A stretch of DNA of 64,000 nucleotides from Arabidopsis thaliana. Its lineage: Eukaryota > Streptophyta > Magnoliopsida > Brassicales > Brassicaceae. The notes beneath the pieces are model-generated. The model ran no database searches and was not told the origin of the DNA. It was given only the letters and a program-made list of their open reading frames with translations. The stretch is from positions 9,301,001-9,365,000 of the forward strand of contig NC_003075.7 in NCBI RefSeq assembly GCF_000001735.4. The letters are read 5' to 3'. The translations under genes were made by a program, and so were the position numbers. Below are positions 33,401 to 47,200 of the stretch, piece after piece (the stretch's first letter is position 1; each line of letters starts with the position of its first letter).

Positions 33401-33872
33401 GATAACTATGATGTCGCAAGAACACATCTGCACCAGTTAAGCTGGAATAGGATGATGATGATGATCTCATGCACTGCAACCAGTACAAACCCCTACATTT
33501 TAGAGATGACATAGCATCAAAGCAACACAAGAAGGCCCACATATACCAGAGATCCTTTATGGAAGTAAGGGGTCTAAATCTCTGATTAAGTCTAAATTTC
33601 ATGGCAATTATTCCAGAGCTTATATCAGAATCCTTCATGTATACGTCTCATACCCATAAAGCATGGAAACAATGAGATTGGTGTTAAGTGTTAACTATTG
33701 GACAATGGCAGAAATTACATATAATTACTTGACACATCCTTCTTTCATATACAAAATCTCTAATAATATTTGGCATTTGTTCACAGATTTGCCAGCAAAA
33801 GAATAGAAAAGAGATATTGCACAGTTTTAGCAAAGAGAAGCAACGCAATGCGGTTAAACAAGTTGGGTTCAG
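30433..33872. other. 3.4-kb intergenic region without recognised genes
   Basis: Contains the protease promoter and, at the right end, the HINT4 3-prime UTR. Scattered short frames (for example 31081-31278 and 33387-33638) lack any family signature. A diverged short tandem repeat is at about 32237-32290 (TTATTTCCAT, then TGCATACACT). I found no tRNA, snoRNA or transposon that I could support. Non-coding transcripts cannot be excluded. Confidence 0.4.
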
Positions 33873-34884
33873 TTACACCTTTGAAAGAAGAGGCCTTATC
33901 TTCTCTAGCAGTGTCTCGGCTTCAATAAATCCACCCAAAGGTCCCAAAGACTTGTACTTGATGGCTTTCCATCTGTTTTGATGACAATATTGATAACAAA
34001 GCTTATTATCTCACAGTTTTCAAGCCATGGGAAAGTAAGAGAGAGACGCAAAGAATTTCCCAAAAAAGATCAACGAGTATGAAGCATATATATACCTGGG
34101 CACATAAGGCAATGCAAAACAGTGGAGATGGAGATGATCAACACTGTTAAATGGTGGCTGGTGAAAACCAAATCTGTGAGAAGAAAGTACAAATCAGGTT
34201 AATGCTACAGAAGTCACCAAAAGGAGCCTTACTTACTCCAAATTCATAATTGATTTCATTGAGTGTATGTAACCAAGAAAGCTCACCTATGAATGCTTTG
34301 AGGAGCATCTTTCTGCAACAGTTGTTGTCCCACACTAAGCATGTGTCTTACTGCTCAAATCATAAAACAAACATCCTCATCGAAACTTTACATAGGCACA
34401 ACAGAAAATGAAGTATAAAAATGTTTAGATAACCAACCAAGTGAGTAGTCTTCATCTCTTCTCTGAAGGTCATTCACAGTAGGAATATGTTCTTTTGGAA
34501 TCACCAAATAGTGCCTACATCATCAGTGCTTTGTTCATAAATACCAGTAAATGATAGCTAAGTAAGCAAGGAGATGCAAATTGATTACAATGGACAAGCT
34601 TAAGTAAACGGAATCAAACTCAATTCACAAAACTCGATAGAGCAAAGTGAGTGAACAGAGACACAAACCTCTGGGCTGCAGGCTTGATGTCTTGAAAGGC
34701 GATGACTTTCTCATCCTGAAAAAAAGATAATCGCAGACGTAAGAAAACTTGTTCAATTTAGCCTCTGATGATGAACCAAACAAACAAGAGAAGGGAAGAA
34801 GAAGATAACGGTGTGAAGGAGACGAGTAGTGGTTGGATTTCGCACGATCTCACAGAAGATACACGCCTGATTCACTCCCGCCAT
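33873..34884 (-). CDS. HINT4: Histidine triad (HIT) nucleotide-binding protein
   Basis: Six exons: 34810-34884, 34669-34715, 34438-34514, 34287-34350, 34096-34173 and 33873-33972; phases close to 146 residues. The N-terminus MAGVNQACIFCEIVRNPTT is HINT/HIT-like; DEKVIAFQDIKPAAQRHYLV is the HIT core; the active-site triad is HLHLH near residue 105. Plant HINT4 proteins hydrolyse adenosine 5-prime-phosphosulfate and related nucleotides to AMP. The first exon is not obvious as an open frame but is supported by the ATG context, the donor and exact phase. It diverges from PRMT7. Matches my memory of At4g16566. Confidence 0.92.
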
Positions 34885-35814
34885 AATTCTTACGTTTGGA
34901 ATTTGAAATCGCTGCTAACCAAAATTCGAAATGGATTTCGATTTCCAAGTTGTGGAAATGGGAAAGTTGTCTTCTCCGGCCAAAAGCCTCTTTTTTTCTC
35001 CGAAACTAAATATTTGGATCTTTCATTTTAACCCCACAAATATTTTTATTGCTAAGTTAAACCCTTAACTCATATACGTTCCGATTTAGTATAGTCTTTA
35101 CTTGTATTAATTTTCAAAAATATGGAAAATTTGCGCTACACCACCGAATAACCATTCTAACTGACGAAAAAAATCTATATTTGATTTGTCCTTTTTGTAG
35201 ATTAATTTTGTTTTAATATAAGTATAATTGATAGAAGGGCTTCCAGGATTTGGTATTTTGTATTTCTCAAATTTTTGTAATATTTATTTTATTATTTGAT
35301 TACTCTTAAATATAAATGTACCGTATAATCAATTTTTTTTTTGTATTTTATTTTATATAAATATTTTTTAATATGTGTATAAGTTCTTATTTGTTTTTCA
35401 ATTGTAATATATGTAGATATTTTCAACGAATATTATACATCAAGAGCTTTAGTTTATTTTCGTTAAAGTTTTCATTCTTTATTTTAATATTAGATCACAA
35501 TAATTATGCTATAAGGTGATTCTATGACATTTGTAGAGTAGTTTAAATATTTTTGGTATATTGTTCCAACAAAGGTATATGGGAAAGTTGAAATTCTATT
35601 ATCTCTGATTTAGTAATAATAGTGTTTGGCCTATTTGGCATCACAAAAGAGTTGGCAGTTGGGATTGTTTTACTTGTATTTAAAATTTCGAAAGTCTGGG
35701 GTTCATTTGCAATAAAAAGAAAATGATGAGGGCCTAAATAAACAATAAACATAAACAATCGCCGGAAAGTTTCTTCTCACGACTAATAAAAACCTTAAAA
35801 GCTCTCCTCCGTTA
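34885..35814. promoter_or_regulatory. Divergent promoter between HINT4 and PRMT7
   Basis: About 930 bp, very AT-rich, separating opposite start codons. No ORF or repeat stands out and no clear TATA or G-box could be assigned. Confidence 0.4.
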
Positions 35815-38800
35815 ATGTCGCCTCTGTCTTCTCTTCCTCCCAAAACATTTATCTCCTCCTTCCATTGCCACTCAGTGACTCGCCTAAGAAGGTCCGTCAC
35901 TGCTCGAACCATGAGCTCTCAGTCTAGTCAACGCGTCTTCCAGCTCAGACAAGACCCTCTCACCGGAAATTCCGAATGGATTGTCATTGAGGACAATGAC
36001 CAACCCGGAACTTCCACTGACGGCCTACTCGCGACGACGTCGTATCTCGACATGCTCAATGATTCTCGCCGTAACATAGCTTATCGTCTCGCTATCGAGA
36101 AAACCATCACTGAACCTTGCCACGTCCTGGACATTGGGTTCGTCTTCTCATTGAGTCATTTCCATAAACTTGATTCAATTCTTGGTTTAAACACTCAGAT
36201 TTTGATAAAGGAGAATGTGGAATTTGTGTGTATAGTGCTGGAACTGGGTTGCTATCAATGATGGCTGTGAGAGCAATGAGAGGTGATTCAAAAGGAATGG
36301 TGACGGCGTGTGAGTCTTACTTACCGATGGTTAAGCTTATGAGGAAGGTTATGCATAAGAATGGAATGACTAAGAACATTAACCTTATCAACAAACGATC
36401 CGATGAACTCAAAGTTGGATCAGAAGACATTGCTTCACGAGCTGACGTTCTTGTGAGTATACAAAGATCTATACTTTGTAGTTAATTTTTCAGAAGGAAA
36501 TAACCATAAGTGTGTCTCTCTTCTTCATTAGGTTAGTGAAATATTGGACTCTGAGTTACTTGGTGAAGGTCTAATCCCAAGTTTACAACACGCTCATGAC
36601 ATGTTGCTGGTTGATAATCCCAAAACAGTGCCATATCGAGCTACTACTTATTGCCAGGTTCGTTATTTAGTCTAATCGAATTTTGGTCATTCTTTAGCTT
36701 GATTGAATTCATTCTCACATTGTTTCCCTTTGCTCTGTCTTTACAATATTTTCAAGCTTGTTGAAAGCACATTCTTATGTAACTTGCAAGATCTACGAAA
36801 TAACGAGGCTAAAACATCCGATGGTGTTCGTCTAGTTCCTCCTGGATTAGAGAGTCTATTTGGTATCAAGTCACAACAGTATAGCATGCATGTTGATGCT
36901 ATTGAGAAAGAGATCAAACTGGTACTAGTATCCTGAACTTCTCCCTACAGTTTTGCAATGAGCTTTAGTTTATAAACTCAATTCATATATTCATCCAGTT
37001 GTCAGAGCCCGTCAAAATATTTGAATTTGACTTTTGGAAACGGCCAGAAAGTAATGGAGAGCTTGATGTGCACATAGAAGCAAAAACCACGGGTAGTGTT
37101 CATGCTATTATATCATGGTACTGTATCCTTTACTGGCTTTCTTCTTTTCGTTTTTAGGTGTTTGAACTGCATATATCTTCACATATTAGTAGTTAGTACT
37201 CTACAACGAAAAAGTACACTTTTCTTTTTTGGTGATGCATTATCATGCATTCCACCTAAAAGGCCTTGGCAGAGGGCTCAAGACTTGACCTGTTTTACCA
37301 GTATGATATGAAGAATCGTTTTTTTTTTGGTTCAGGTGGGTGCTGCAGCTTGATAGTGAAGGAACAATCTTCTATTCTACCGCTCCCAGGTGGATAGATT
37401 CAAATTCTGAGATAGGTGAGTTACACCTTACTGTGACTTATGTCAATTCTCACGCTGTTATATGGTTTAGAGGAATCCCTTTTTCCCCCAGTTGCAGTAC
37501 ATTCAGCTCCATTGCGATCGAATAGGTTGTTGATCACTGAGTCATTTGACCAATTTTGGTTTTCTTTTCTTGTTAAACAGGTGTTAGAGACTGGTGTGAC
37601 CATTGGAAACAGTGTGTTTGGTTTACTCCAGGAACAGGCGTGTCCATATCCAAAGGAGAAAAAGTTCATTTGCATGCTTCTCATACTTGTACTAACATCT
37701 TGTACAATCTGAAGAAGACTCAAAGCTTGACACATGAGAGGACACACTTTCCTTTAAGTACTGGAGATCTACACCTCACATTACCACCCGAAAGAGTCGC
37801 AATATATGGTGACAGTATATATAGACAATCCTTGTTTGAGGCCACAAGAAAAGCTGTAGGTTCTAAATTCTATGTCTATCGTATATTTACAAAATATTCC
37901 TCTGGAAATTGCATAAGGTTGTGGTGATATTTTGGCTTGTTAATCCTAATAAGGAACACTACTCTAATCCATCGTAAGAAATTTATTCATACTTGTCATA
38001 TTATATTTCTCCAACATTCCGGAGCACACTTTAATGTTTCTTCTCCTATTTTCAGTTACAGGGGAAATCGTATCCACAATGTCTCGTCATTGATGACAGT
38101 CTTCTCTTACCACTTATGGCTCTACATATATCGAACAGATCACGGGTTTTATCATTGTCACCTGGGTTGCAAGAGAATGCTGCCAGATACTTTGAAGCCA
38201 TTGCTGATTCAAATGGCTTTTCAAAAGATCGTTTCGAATATTTCAGAGATGGGAAGACAAATTTGGCCAAAGCGTATCCAGGCAAGGTACACTTCCATTT
38301 GATGCACATCATATTCAAAATTCATAAAAAGTTATGGTTTGTTGCCGAACTCTTGAAAAGTTATGTCCCCTTAGTTTAGTCCTTTTGCTTAGTCATTTAA
38401 TTCCTTAATTGTTTTTTGGGTTCCATTTTGATTATGTGTCCCTATGTTTTAATCAACAGATTGATCTGCTGATTGGAGAGCCATATTATAGCGGACTTGA
38501 AAATGGGCTTCCGTGGCAAAATCTCAGATTCTGGTAAATGTTGATATTGAATTGGTCACGTTGCTTTGTCAAAGACGCTAGTTTGTTAACAATATAGCCT
38601 CAATTACTGTCTGGTATGCGTGAAGGAAGGACAGAACTCTACTTGATTCTGTCCTGTCAGAAGATGCAGTGGTAATGCCGTATAAAGGGGTTTTGAGAGG
38701 TTGTGCGATGTATCTTCCTGTAAGTACTGTGTCGTTCGTTTCCTAGCTATTCTAAAACAGAAATGCGTTTGCTTGTTTATTCATGAAATGGGTTATGATG

Positions 38801-39692
38801 CAGGATCTCTGGAAGAGCCGTTGTTGCCTGGGAAGTGTAGAAGGGTTTGACCATACTCTGGTGAATACAACCTTAGGGGGATGTGGTGATCTACCTTCTG
38901 GTAAAGACAGTCCTTGTTTGCCCTTCTTCATCTGGCAATGTGGAGAGACAAAGGTAAACAGAAGTTGTTAGATTTATATGTATTGGCAAACTTTGGGAAT
39001 GTAAAGATGGTTCCTTTTCTTGGACAATTTTCAGATACTTAGCAAGGAATTCACAGTCATGGAGTTTGACTTCTCCAAGCCCATCACAGGTCCATGTTCT
39101 GGGGAAGTTCAGGTATGTTAGTTGGAAATTCACATACATGCAGTTTGCAGAGGCATCAGTAGTACACAAATAACTCGGATGAATGCTTTTAAGAAATGTT
39201 TTTATTCCTGCAAACAGATTGAGTTTATAAAACCCGGCGTATGCCATGGAATTGCATTGTGGATGGATTGGGTGATGGATGAAGAAAACTCAACCGTGAT
39301 CTCAACAGGACCAGGTATGAGATTCTTAACCTTGAGTACTTTGCTTGAAAGGGATCAAATAGTTTGATCGTTGCAGGCTGATGCTTACGGTTACCCCTGT
39401 AAATTTTGACAACTAAAGGGCAGTTTTTATAGATTGTCCTCTTAGCTGGTTTCAGTAGAGGATTGGCTTTTTCCCCAACATGTTACTTTCAGGGCTTGCA
39501 CGATCTATAAGGGGAATAATTAGCGGATTTGTTTCTCTGCGTACAGATGATAAGTATTGGAAACAAGGAGTGAAGCTCTTAGGGAAGCCAGTCACAGTAA
39601 GAATGGAAGGTCCTTCCTCATCCATAGGAATACAAGCTTCCTTAGATTTATCTTCAAACAGCGAGCTCATCGTCACTCATACTATTTCTTGA
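35815..39692 (+). CDS. PRMT7: Protein arginine N-methyltransferase 7
   Basis: Fourteen exons: 35815-36137, 36236-36452, 36532-36657, 36757-36921, 36999-37117, 37336-37415, 37581-37855, 38056-38286, 38460-38533, 38626-38719, 38804-38953, 39035-39112, 39218-39314 and 39547-39692. They sum to 2,175 nt, 724 residues, with all phases consistent. The first methyltransferase module has motif I VLDIGAGTGLLSMMA and the double-E loop SEILDSELLGEG. A second, degenerate module begins near LLIGEPYYSGLENGLPWQNL, the tandem arrangement typical of PRMT7. The enzyme monomethylates arginines (type III) using SAM. The first 33 residues contain two possible starts; the second ATG at 35911 (MSSQSSQRVFQLRQDP) may be the cytosolic start and the longer form could carry an organellar signal. 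Matches my memory of At4g16570. Confidence 0.95.
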
Positions 39693-40151
39693 CTGTTTTT
39701 TTTTTTTTGTCTTAATCCAATCCTGTTCAATTTCTTAAATATGAAACTTTAGTAAATTTGATTTTGTGATATGTATCCTCTATTGATTGTTATGGTTGCA
39801 GTTATGTACATAGACACATTTTATTTCGACAGCACGAATCATGATTGAATCTCTACTTTGACGGATTTATAAATGGATTGGAAAAGAAGACAAAAATTGA
39901 AGTCTAAAAAAGTGACAAACTCCACTGGCTTTTTTAACTGTGGGCGTGTTAACAGATTGAGTGAGTCCGTGGGTGTCAATCAAAGACTAATCCAACTCAA
40001 GTTCTCTTTATCTTTTATTTACAATATATATCAAAAAAATCAAATATAATCAGATGAGAATGCTCACAAACCATTAAGCAAAACAAGAGAGGTCTCTGCA
40101 AAACACAAACTTTATAACTCAACACATGACACATCTGTATTTGTCTCTTCA
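39693..40151. other. Convergent 3-prime region between PRMT7 and the PP2C gene
   Basis: About 460 bp of AT-rich DNA expected to hold both 3-prime UTRs. A T-rich tract follows the PRMT7 stop. No gene seen. Confidence 0.45.
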
Positions 40152-41555
40152 TCAATGTTTTCCTTCTTCTTTCGAAGCCGCCACATAAGAGACAACAACT
40201 GTAATGTCATCAAGCTTACCACCGTAGTATCTGAAGCCAGCATCTTGTGCTGCTGTCGAGAATGGAGTTTGTCTGTTTTTGTCCTGTGCTCTTTGTCGCG
40301 CCAATGCTGCAATCTTCTGCGCTGTTACCTGGGGATCTATGTTGGCTCTCACAGCGTGAACCACTATGGCTGTGATCTCGTTGTTGTACAGGTTGTCAAA
40401 CAACCCATCTGTTCCAGCTATTATGACGTCTCCAGGAGCGACAGCAACAGTGAAAACCTGACCTGAGCTTGGCAAATCGCCGTTTCTTCCACTCTCCAGC
40501 TGATAGGTGAAGTTGAAGTCATGCTGTTGAACAGGGGAACGGAAAACCGTATGCCCTTCACGAACAACCATGAACCCGCTGTCGCCTAAATTGATTGCAT
40601 GAAGTCCCTGGTTGGTTAAGGCTATGATGCAAGCTGTTGAAGACCCTTGCGACTTTGTGCAAGTATGAGCTTTTTCCAATACTCTGGCTGGATCAATCGA
40701 ACCTTTAGGCTCATCTTGGATTGCATTCACTGAGTTAGACATAAGCTCCCGAGAATAGTAACCTGCATCAATACCAAGCTCTGCCCAACCCCCCACACCA
40801 TCTGCCACACCTAATGCTTGCTCTTCAGCACAGATAAAATGTGCATCCTCTCCCCCAGTGGCCTCTTTATCAGGATGCGGTAGATAACACGACCCCGAGA
40901 CAAGCTTCAGAGGCTTAGTACATAGCTTAGCCGCTACAGAATCCGAAGAATCTCTAACCTGTTCGTCAGTAACAGAGTTATCTAAAGAGACATCAGGCGC
41001 ATTCCCAGCTGATAAGCGATTAGAGAGTGAGCTATGCAAGCCTCTAAATCCCATTCCTCTTCTTTGCTGATTCAAATAAATCCATCTCTTAGCACCTCTA
41101 TAAGCAAAATACGCACAGATCGTAGACTTCTCATTGTGATCTTTACCTCTGAGTCTCATACTGATTCTTCCACGGTTAGGACCATCTCCAGATACCATAC
41201 CACCAGTGAAACGCTTTGAAACAAGAGAAGCAGAATGACGATCCACAAACAAAGACTTAGAACCTAAACTCGCCATTGATTTACACGGATCCGAAAGCAA
41301 AAGATCAATGTGATATCCACAGACCTGAAAGGCCGGACCAGATACAGAAGGAACAGAGAAAGTTCGAGAAACAGCACCAATAACAGAAAGATTCCTCCTT
41401 TCGTTAATCAACAACAAATCAGAGCTAGCTGGTTCTAAAAACCCGTTAGGGTTAGTAAATCTAGTGTACAATCCTCTATAACCACCAAACCCTAAATTCC
41501 CTAATCCAATCAAAATCTTAACTTGTTTCTGAAGACTTTCTCTCACAGGTAACAT
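40152..41555 (-). CDS. Protein phosphatase 2C, SpoIIE/PPM type, probably organellar
   Basis: Single coding exon for 467 residues from the ATG at 41555; the upstream part of the frame uses non-ATG codons. The N-terminal 200 residues are Ser/Arg-rich with few acids, as in a chloroplast or mitochondrial transit region. The catalytic part shows PP2C motifs: EDAHFICAEEQALGVADGVGGW with metal-binding Asp, GSSTACIIAL, INLGDSGFMVVREG, GTDGLFDNLYN and KLDDITVVVSYV, in the order seen in the Azr1/PPTC7-like branch. It would dephosphorylate Ser/Thr in a Mg or Mn-dependent way. A GTAAGT donor at about 41724 suggests a leader intron. Matches my memory of At4g16580 (PP2C 55). Confidence 0.92.
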   Translation of the reverse strand: MLPVRESLQKQVKILIGLGNLGFGGYRGLYTRFTNPNGFLEPASSDLLLINERRNLSVIGAVSRTFSVPSVSGPAFQVCGYHIDLLLSDPCKSMASLGSKSLFVDRHSASLVSKRFTGGMVSGDGPNRGRISMRLRGKDHNEKSTICAYFAYRGAKRWIYLNQQRRGMGFRGLHSSLSNRLSAGNAPDVSLDNSVTDEQVRDSSDSVAAKLCTKPLKLVSGSCYLPHPDKEATGGEDAHFICAEEQALGVADGVGGWAELGIDAGYYSRELMSNSVNAIQDEPKGSIDPARVLEKAHTCTKSQGSSTACIIALTNQGLHAINLGDSGFMVVREGHTVFRSPVQQHDFNFTYQLESGRNGDLPSSGQVFTVAVAPGDVIIAGTDGLFDNLYNNEITAIVVHAVRANIDPQVTAQKIAALARQRAQDKNRQTPFSTAAQDAGFRYYGGKLDDITVVVSYVAASKEEGKH

Positions 41556-44210
41556 CTTAAGCACAAGAATCTCGAAACCCAGTAATAACCAGAGATAGAG
41601 AAGATCATATCTTCCAAAGCATCACTTTTTTCGTCGATTTAAACGCTTTCACCAACGAATCTAAAGATTGATCCAACACAAACCCTTGAAACTCAGAGCT
41701 CAATCAAATACGAATTCGGAACTTACCAGGACCCACAAATTCTCTTTTCACCTCCTTCTGGAGAAGATAATGTCAAAGTCACAACAGAAATTGGCTAGAA
41801 TCCAGATAAGTTTCTGAAAGAAGAGATGACAAATTTCACGAAAGAACCCTAGCCAAATCTGATCTTTAAGACAAGAAACACAAAAGCTGGTGGTCAAAAG
41901 CAACTCGCTTTTTTCTTTTGTTCTAAAAAAAACAAAACCAGTGAAATTTTGGGATGTCTCAAAAAAAATTTCTGTATTTGAGGTTTTTGTGCGATGGGTA
42001 CAGATTATCAGAAATTCAGAATGTTCCTCTCACATCTTTTTGGATATAAGTGATTTTCAGCTGTTGGATCATACATTTAACAATCTCAGCCGTACATTTT
42101 CTGTTTTTATAAAATAGACTAATAACGAGAAACCGAGTCGTGGAGATTAATGGGCGTACAAAAGCCCATTAGAGTAGCAATCAAAGCCCATGCATCGGCA
42201 TCAAATTGTTTTTGAGGATCATTTGTCAATTGTCAACGAGTAGAGCCGTGCATACCATACAACATAAAGGGAAATAGCCATAGCTAGGCCACAAAAAAAA
42301 TTCTACTACTTAAAACGCCACATTTTTTATACAAATTATTTGATTTTTTTGGTTACACTAAGACTTTTTTCCACTAAAATAGATTACTTTTACATTAGAA
42401 ATATGTTATAAAGTTGTAATTTTGTGAAAATACCATTCCTATAAATATTTTAAGATGCTTGAAAATCATATTTTGTCAAAATAATAGAATAACGTTTCTA
42501 ACGATAATTAGAAATCATAAAATAATATACATGTTAAAATAAAATAAAATAAATAAGTAGTCAGTACAAAAGAAAGTTTACATGTATAACAATTTGCCAT
42601 AGGCCTCCATAAATCCATCATATCAGACCACTCTAATGTTTTTACTTGTAAATATTTGATGGACAAAAACAAATGCTGGGCCTACTATAGCTACTATCAT
42701 ATGGATGTTACATGCAGAAACAAAACATGCTTTTCTCTCTGAATAACGAACTAAACATGTTATGGATTAGGCCCTAATAGCTAGTCCAGTTAGGATTTTA
42801 AGATTTTCCGATGTATATTAAGTGTCAATGTGTCATACATGAGCCTCTAATAAACACACGCCCAAAATCAATAGAACTAACTAACCCTATACACCGAAGT
42901 AATATAGAACCAGCACGAACTCTAGATCTGGAAAATATAAATACAAAATATCTTTTAAAATGTTTTCTAAATATTATTGTAATTATCATATGAAAAAAAA
43001 ACTATTCATAAAAAGTAATTATCAACATATGTAATCTTTCAAAGATGCACTTGATGTGTGTATCTTGTTGGTTAGAATTTTAATTTATTAATCGATAACT
43101 TGGAAGGCAAATAACAGTAAAAATAATAATCTAACTGTAGTAAATATCTCCCCACACGTCATTTTTTTTATTTTTTTTTATTTTTTATTTTGGCAACTCA
43201 CATGGTTTGATTCATTGATAAGTCAGTTTCAATTTTATTTTTCTCAAATTTAAATAATTCTCCATTTCTAAAAATAAAGGGGCAAGGTATTGGTACGCAC
43301 ATGAGACTAACATTCATACCTTTTTATGAAATAAATAAAACAAAAAGGGACACAAGAAGGAACGCAAGAATTTTAAACTGAAATGATTGTATCTCTAAAT
43401 TGAGAAAAATCCCAAAAAGAATTAGTAACAAATTAAATAACTAAGCGGTGTTGTTTTATTCGGAGGTAAAATATATATATGGAGGGTATAGCGTCAACTC
43501 GCTTTTTTACTACATTTTGATTTCTCTCCCAAAGTTCTTTAATTTTTGTTTGGGTATCACATTTGTAGTCAGAAACAAAATTGTTGAATGAATTATCGAC
43601 GACTATTTTCACTCGTTGGAATAGTCGGGATTCAATTTATTAAACCGTCGTAAGGAAGCTAAAGATGTAAAAATGATGATATACAGACAATTTGGCTAGC
43701 TCATTCACTTTTTAAATGGGCAAACCAATCATGAATGCTAGTTTAATTTATCGTGTGATTGATTTTTTTTTTATATAAAAAAATAGAAGTAAAATTGTAA
43801 CTTTTTATGAAAACCGTCGTAATCGTACGTCACTAAGCTACAAAAATACAACAAACAGTGACTAATAAGAAAATGTAGAGTGATATTAGATGAATTTAAC
43901 ACGTGGAAAAATCATGAGGAGGAGATGATTTTTTCTGTTGCATTCCCTTCTGTGGTTACCAGCTACGATAACGTTCACGCCCTCCTCCACTTAAATTAGA
44001 ATGTGAGAAAATAAAATAGCAAGAAATTGGAGATCACAACAGTATTGAGTGTAGGACATATTACAAAGGAGACAAAATCAGTCAATAGTAAAAAGGTATC
44101 ACAATAAAAAAAAATGTCAATAAAAAGGGGCCATTGTATGACATGAAAGAACAAAATTAAGTGATCATCACTTCTCCTCCTTTATCGAGAGCTTCAGTTT
44201 TAGAGCAACA
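41556..44210. other. 2.6-kb AT-rich intergenic region
   Basis: Holds the PP2C leader and promoter on the left and the CSLA1 promoter on the right. Site II-like TGGGC(C/T) motifs occur around 42150-42190 near the PP2C side. The middle is very AT-rich with poly-T runs (43160-43190). No gene or defined transposon recognised. Confidence 0.45.
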
Positions 44211-47200
44211 ATGTCTCTATTTCTGAAGCCCTTCCTCTTCCTATACGACACCACTCTTAGTCTTCTCTTACTTCTGGTACTTTATAGCTCGATCTCTCTA
44301 TATATAAATACTTAAATAATTACTGTGACATTAAGTTAATTGTTATTTCTCATGCATGAATTAGTTCAATGGATGGAGTCTTGAGGATACAGCAGCAGCC
44401 CAAAAGAGGCGTGAAGCAGACAAAAATGCTGCAGAAACTGAATGGATCCAACTCCAATACTTGTGGACCAAAACAAGGAGTGTTGTACTACTTCCCGTTT
44501 TCAAGGGTTTGGTGGTTATGTGTTTGGTTCTATCCATTATAGTGTTCTTCGAGAGTTTTTACATGAACTTTGTGATACTCTTCGTCAAGTTATTTAAACG
44601 TAAACCCCATAAAGTGTACAAATGGGAGGCCATGCAAGAAGATGTTGAGGTTGGACCCGATAACTACCCAATGGTTCTTATCCAAATACCAATGTACAAT
44701 GAAAAAGAGGTATACGCATATATATACTACCTTTATTAATTACACTCTTTTATTATATGGTTGATTTAGTAGTTCAAGTTGTAGATGATTCTACGGATCC
44801 GGCCGTAAGGGTAAGTAGCTTGTTCGAATTCCTTTTTTTTCTTATTTATTAATTAGATATTACAAAAAAAAAACTAAACAATTCATACAACATGTTAAAA
44901 ACAATGGACAAACCAATCTAAAGTTCAAAACGCATTGGTTAAATATTTATTCAACCGATTTTTTGACCTAGACCGCTCTAATTACTTGGTTAAGAACATC
45001 AGACTAATATATTTTTAAAATTTAAATTTATTTAATAAATAACCACAAAAGTGGAAAAATATTTTGAAGATACGAATATATAAAAATAACATCATGTTTT
45101 ATTTTAATTTGAAAATAGAAAATATATTGAAACATACATAATTTCTGTAACTATCATATATATTTTATTAATTAAACAAAAATAAAATAATATGAAAATG
45201 TTTCCGAAATTTTTTGTTTAATTAGTTAGGTGTTAGACTTAGACCCCCTTCAAGCGCTTGATTAGTGCCTAATTTTTTTGCACAAACTTTATTTTGTGTT
45301 TCTTATCTTTTATTGGAGAAACAAACAATATAATTGTTTGCTTAATTTTTTCTTTTATAATACTTTTAACTATTAAATTTAAAATTTGTTTGAGGTTTAA
45401 ATAGTTCTCCTTATATATAGAATTTCCGATAATAAATAGTATAGTGTGTAACACTTTTCTCACAATTTTTTCACCTAAGATGTTTATCTTTTTCCTATAA
45501 TTGAATCTTCTTTTGATTTACAAATCAAAGATATATCACAAAATTTTGATATAGACGGGACTTCTATATCGATCCATCACATATTAGAATGCAAACATTG
45601 TAATTTGTATATATAGTATGATGAATGTGAAAGTGTAAGCAGGAAGGTGTGGACGTAGAGATTGCAAAATGGCAAAGCCAAGGCATAAACATAAGGTGTG
45701 AAAGGAGAGATAACAGGAACGGCTACAAAGCCGGAGCTATGAAAGAAGCTCTTACGCAGAGCTACGTCAAGCAATGCGACTTCGTAGCAGTCTTCGATGC
45801 TGATTTCCAACCCGAGCCCGATTATCTCATCCGCGCTGTCCCTTTCCTTGTCCACAACCCTGACGTTGCTCTAGTTCAAGCCCGATGGATATTTGGTATG
45901 TTTACAATCATTTTAATTTGTGTAATGTATTTTTTTTTCCAGTAATAATGAACGGTAATTTTCTGGCAGTTAACGCGAACAAATGCTTGATGACGAGGAT
46001 GCAAGAGATGTCTCTCAACTATCATTTCAAAGTGGAACAAGAATCAGGGTCGACTAGACATGCTTTCTTCGGGTTTAATGGTATGACTAATTAAATCTCC
46101 AAGCATATCAAAATAACACAAGCTATTAGAAAAAATGATAAGAATCATGAGACTACTTACTAATTGATTATATATGAGTTGGAAGTCATCTACCCTAAGG
46201 ACGGGTTAGTCAAAAAAATTAAGGCGATGATCCTTAAGGATTGCCATCTTAACCTAAGAGAGAGCATAGTGTGAACCTTAAACTAAATGGGAAATATGAG
46301 GAAGTATAAAAAAATTTCATAGAAAGATGAACATTAATTACTTAGCTCCTTCACTTATTATTAGACTCGTTCAAAACACCTTGTGGACGTCTATAAGACA
46401 TATTTTTTAGACCATATATATATGAAATAGAAGTGAGATATTAATAAATATAGGAACCGCGGGTGTATGGAGAATATCGGCAATGGAAGCAGCAGGAGGA
46501 TGGAAATCAAGGACCACAGTAGAGGACATGGACTTGGCTGTTCGTGTTGGTCTTCATGGCTGGAAATTTGTCTACCTTAACGACCTCACGGTAACACACA
46601 CGTTTTCCTTAATAAATTAAAGAATTTGTTACTCAAAATCATTAGATTGCTAAATACATAAGGCTCCTTTTGTTATCACAAACAAAACAATAAATGGCTA
46701 ATTTGGCTGTATGCAGGTGAGAAACGAGCTTCCAAGCAAATTTAAGGCCTACAGATTCCAGCAACATAGGTGGTCCTGTGGACCGGCGAATCTATTTAGA
46801 AAAATGACGATGGAGATCATTTTCAATAAGGTCATTTTTGTCACTTTGCTTCATTCAGACCCCATGTGTCAGTGACTGATGTCCTGGTTATTTTGTCTTT
46901 AGATGTATTGGGACCCCCCGATAGTTATAAGCAGGGTGTCCTGTTTGAACTAGTTGAGGACCAGTGTTGAAAGACACGTTTCAGTGATTGATTGGTTTAA
47001 GTCCTTCTCTTTGTCTCTTGTTTGGACCGGGGTAGTGTGATATGTACGGTCTAATATCAACCAGTTTGGCTAACTAATTAGGGTTTGTTCGGTTTCAACA
47101 TGGTTCGATTTTACTAATGCTTGATCGAACCAAACTTCAAAATGATACTTCCGTTATTAATCAGTGGGTAGGGTTTAATGTGGTTCAGTCCTTTGTTTGA

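Noticed and set aside
31081-33638. Several 60-85 residue frames between the protease and HINT4
   Set aside because: No family motifs, no splice support, and composition as in random AT-rich DNA.
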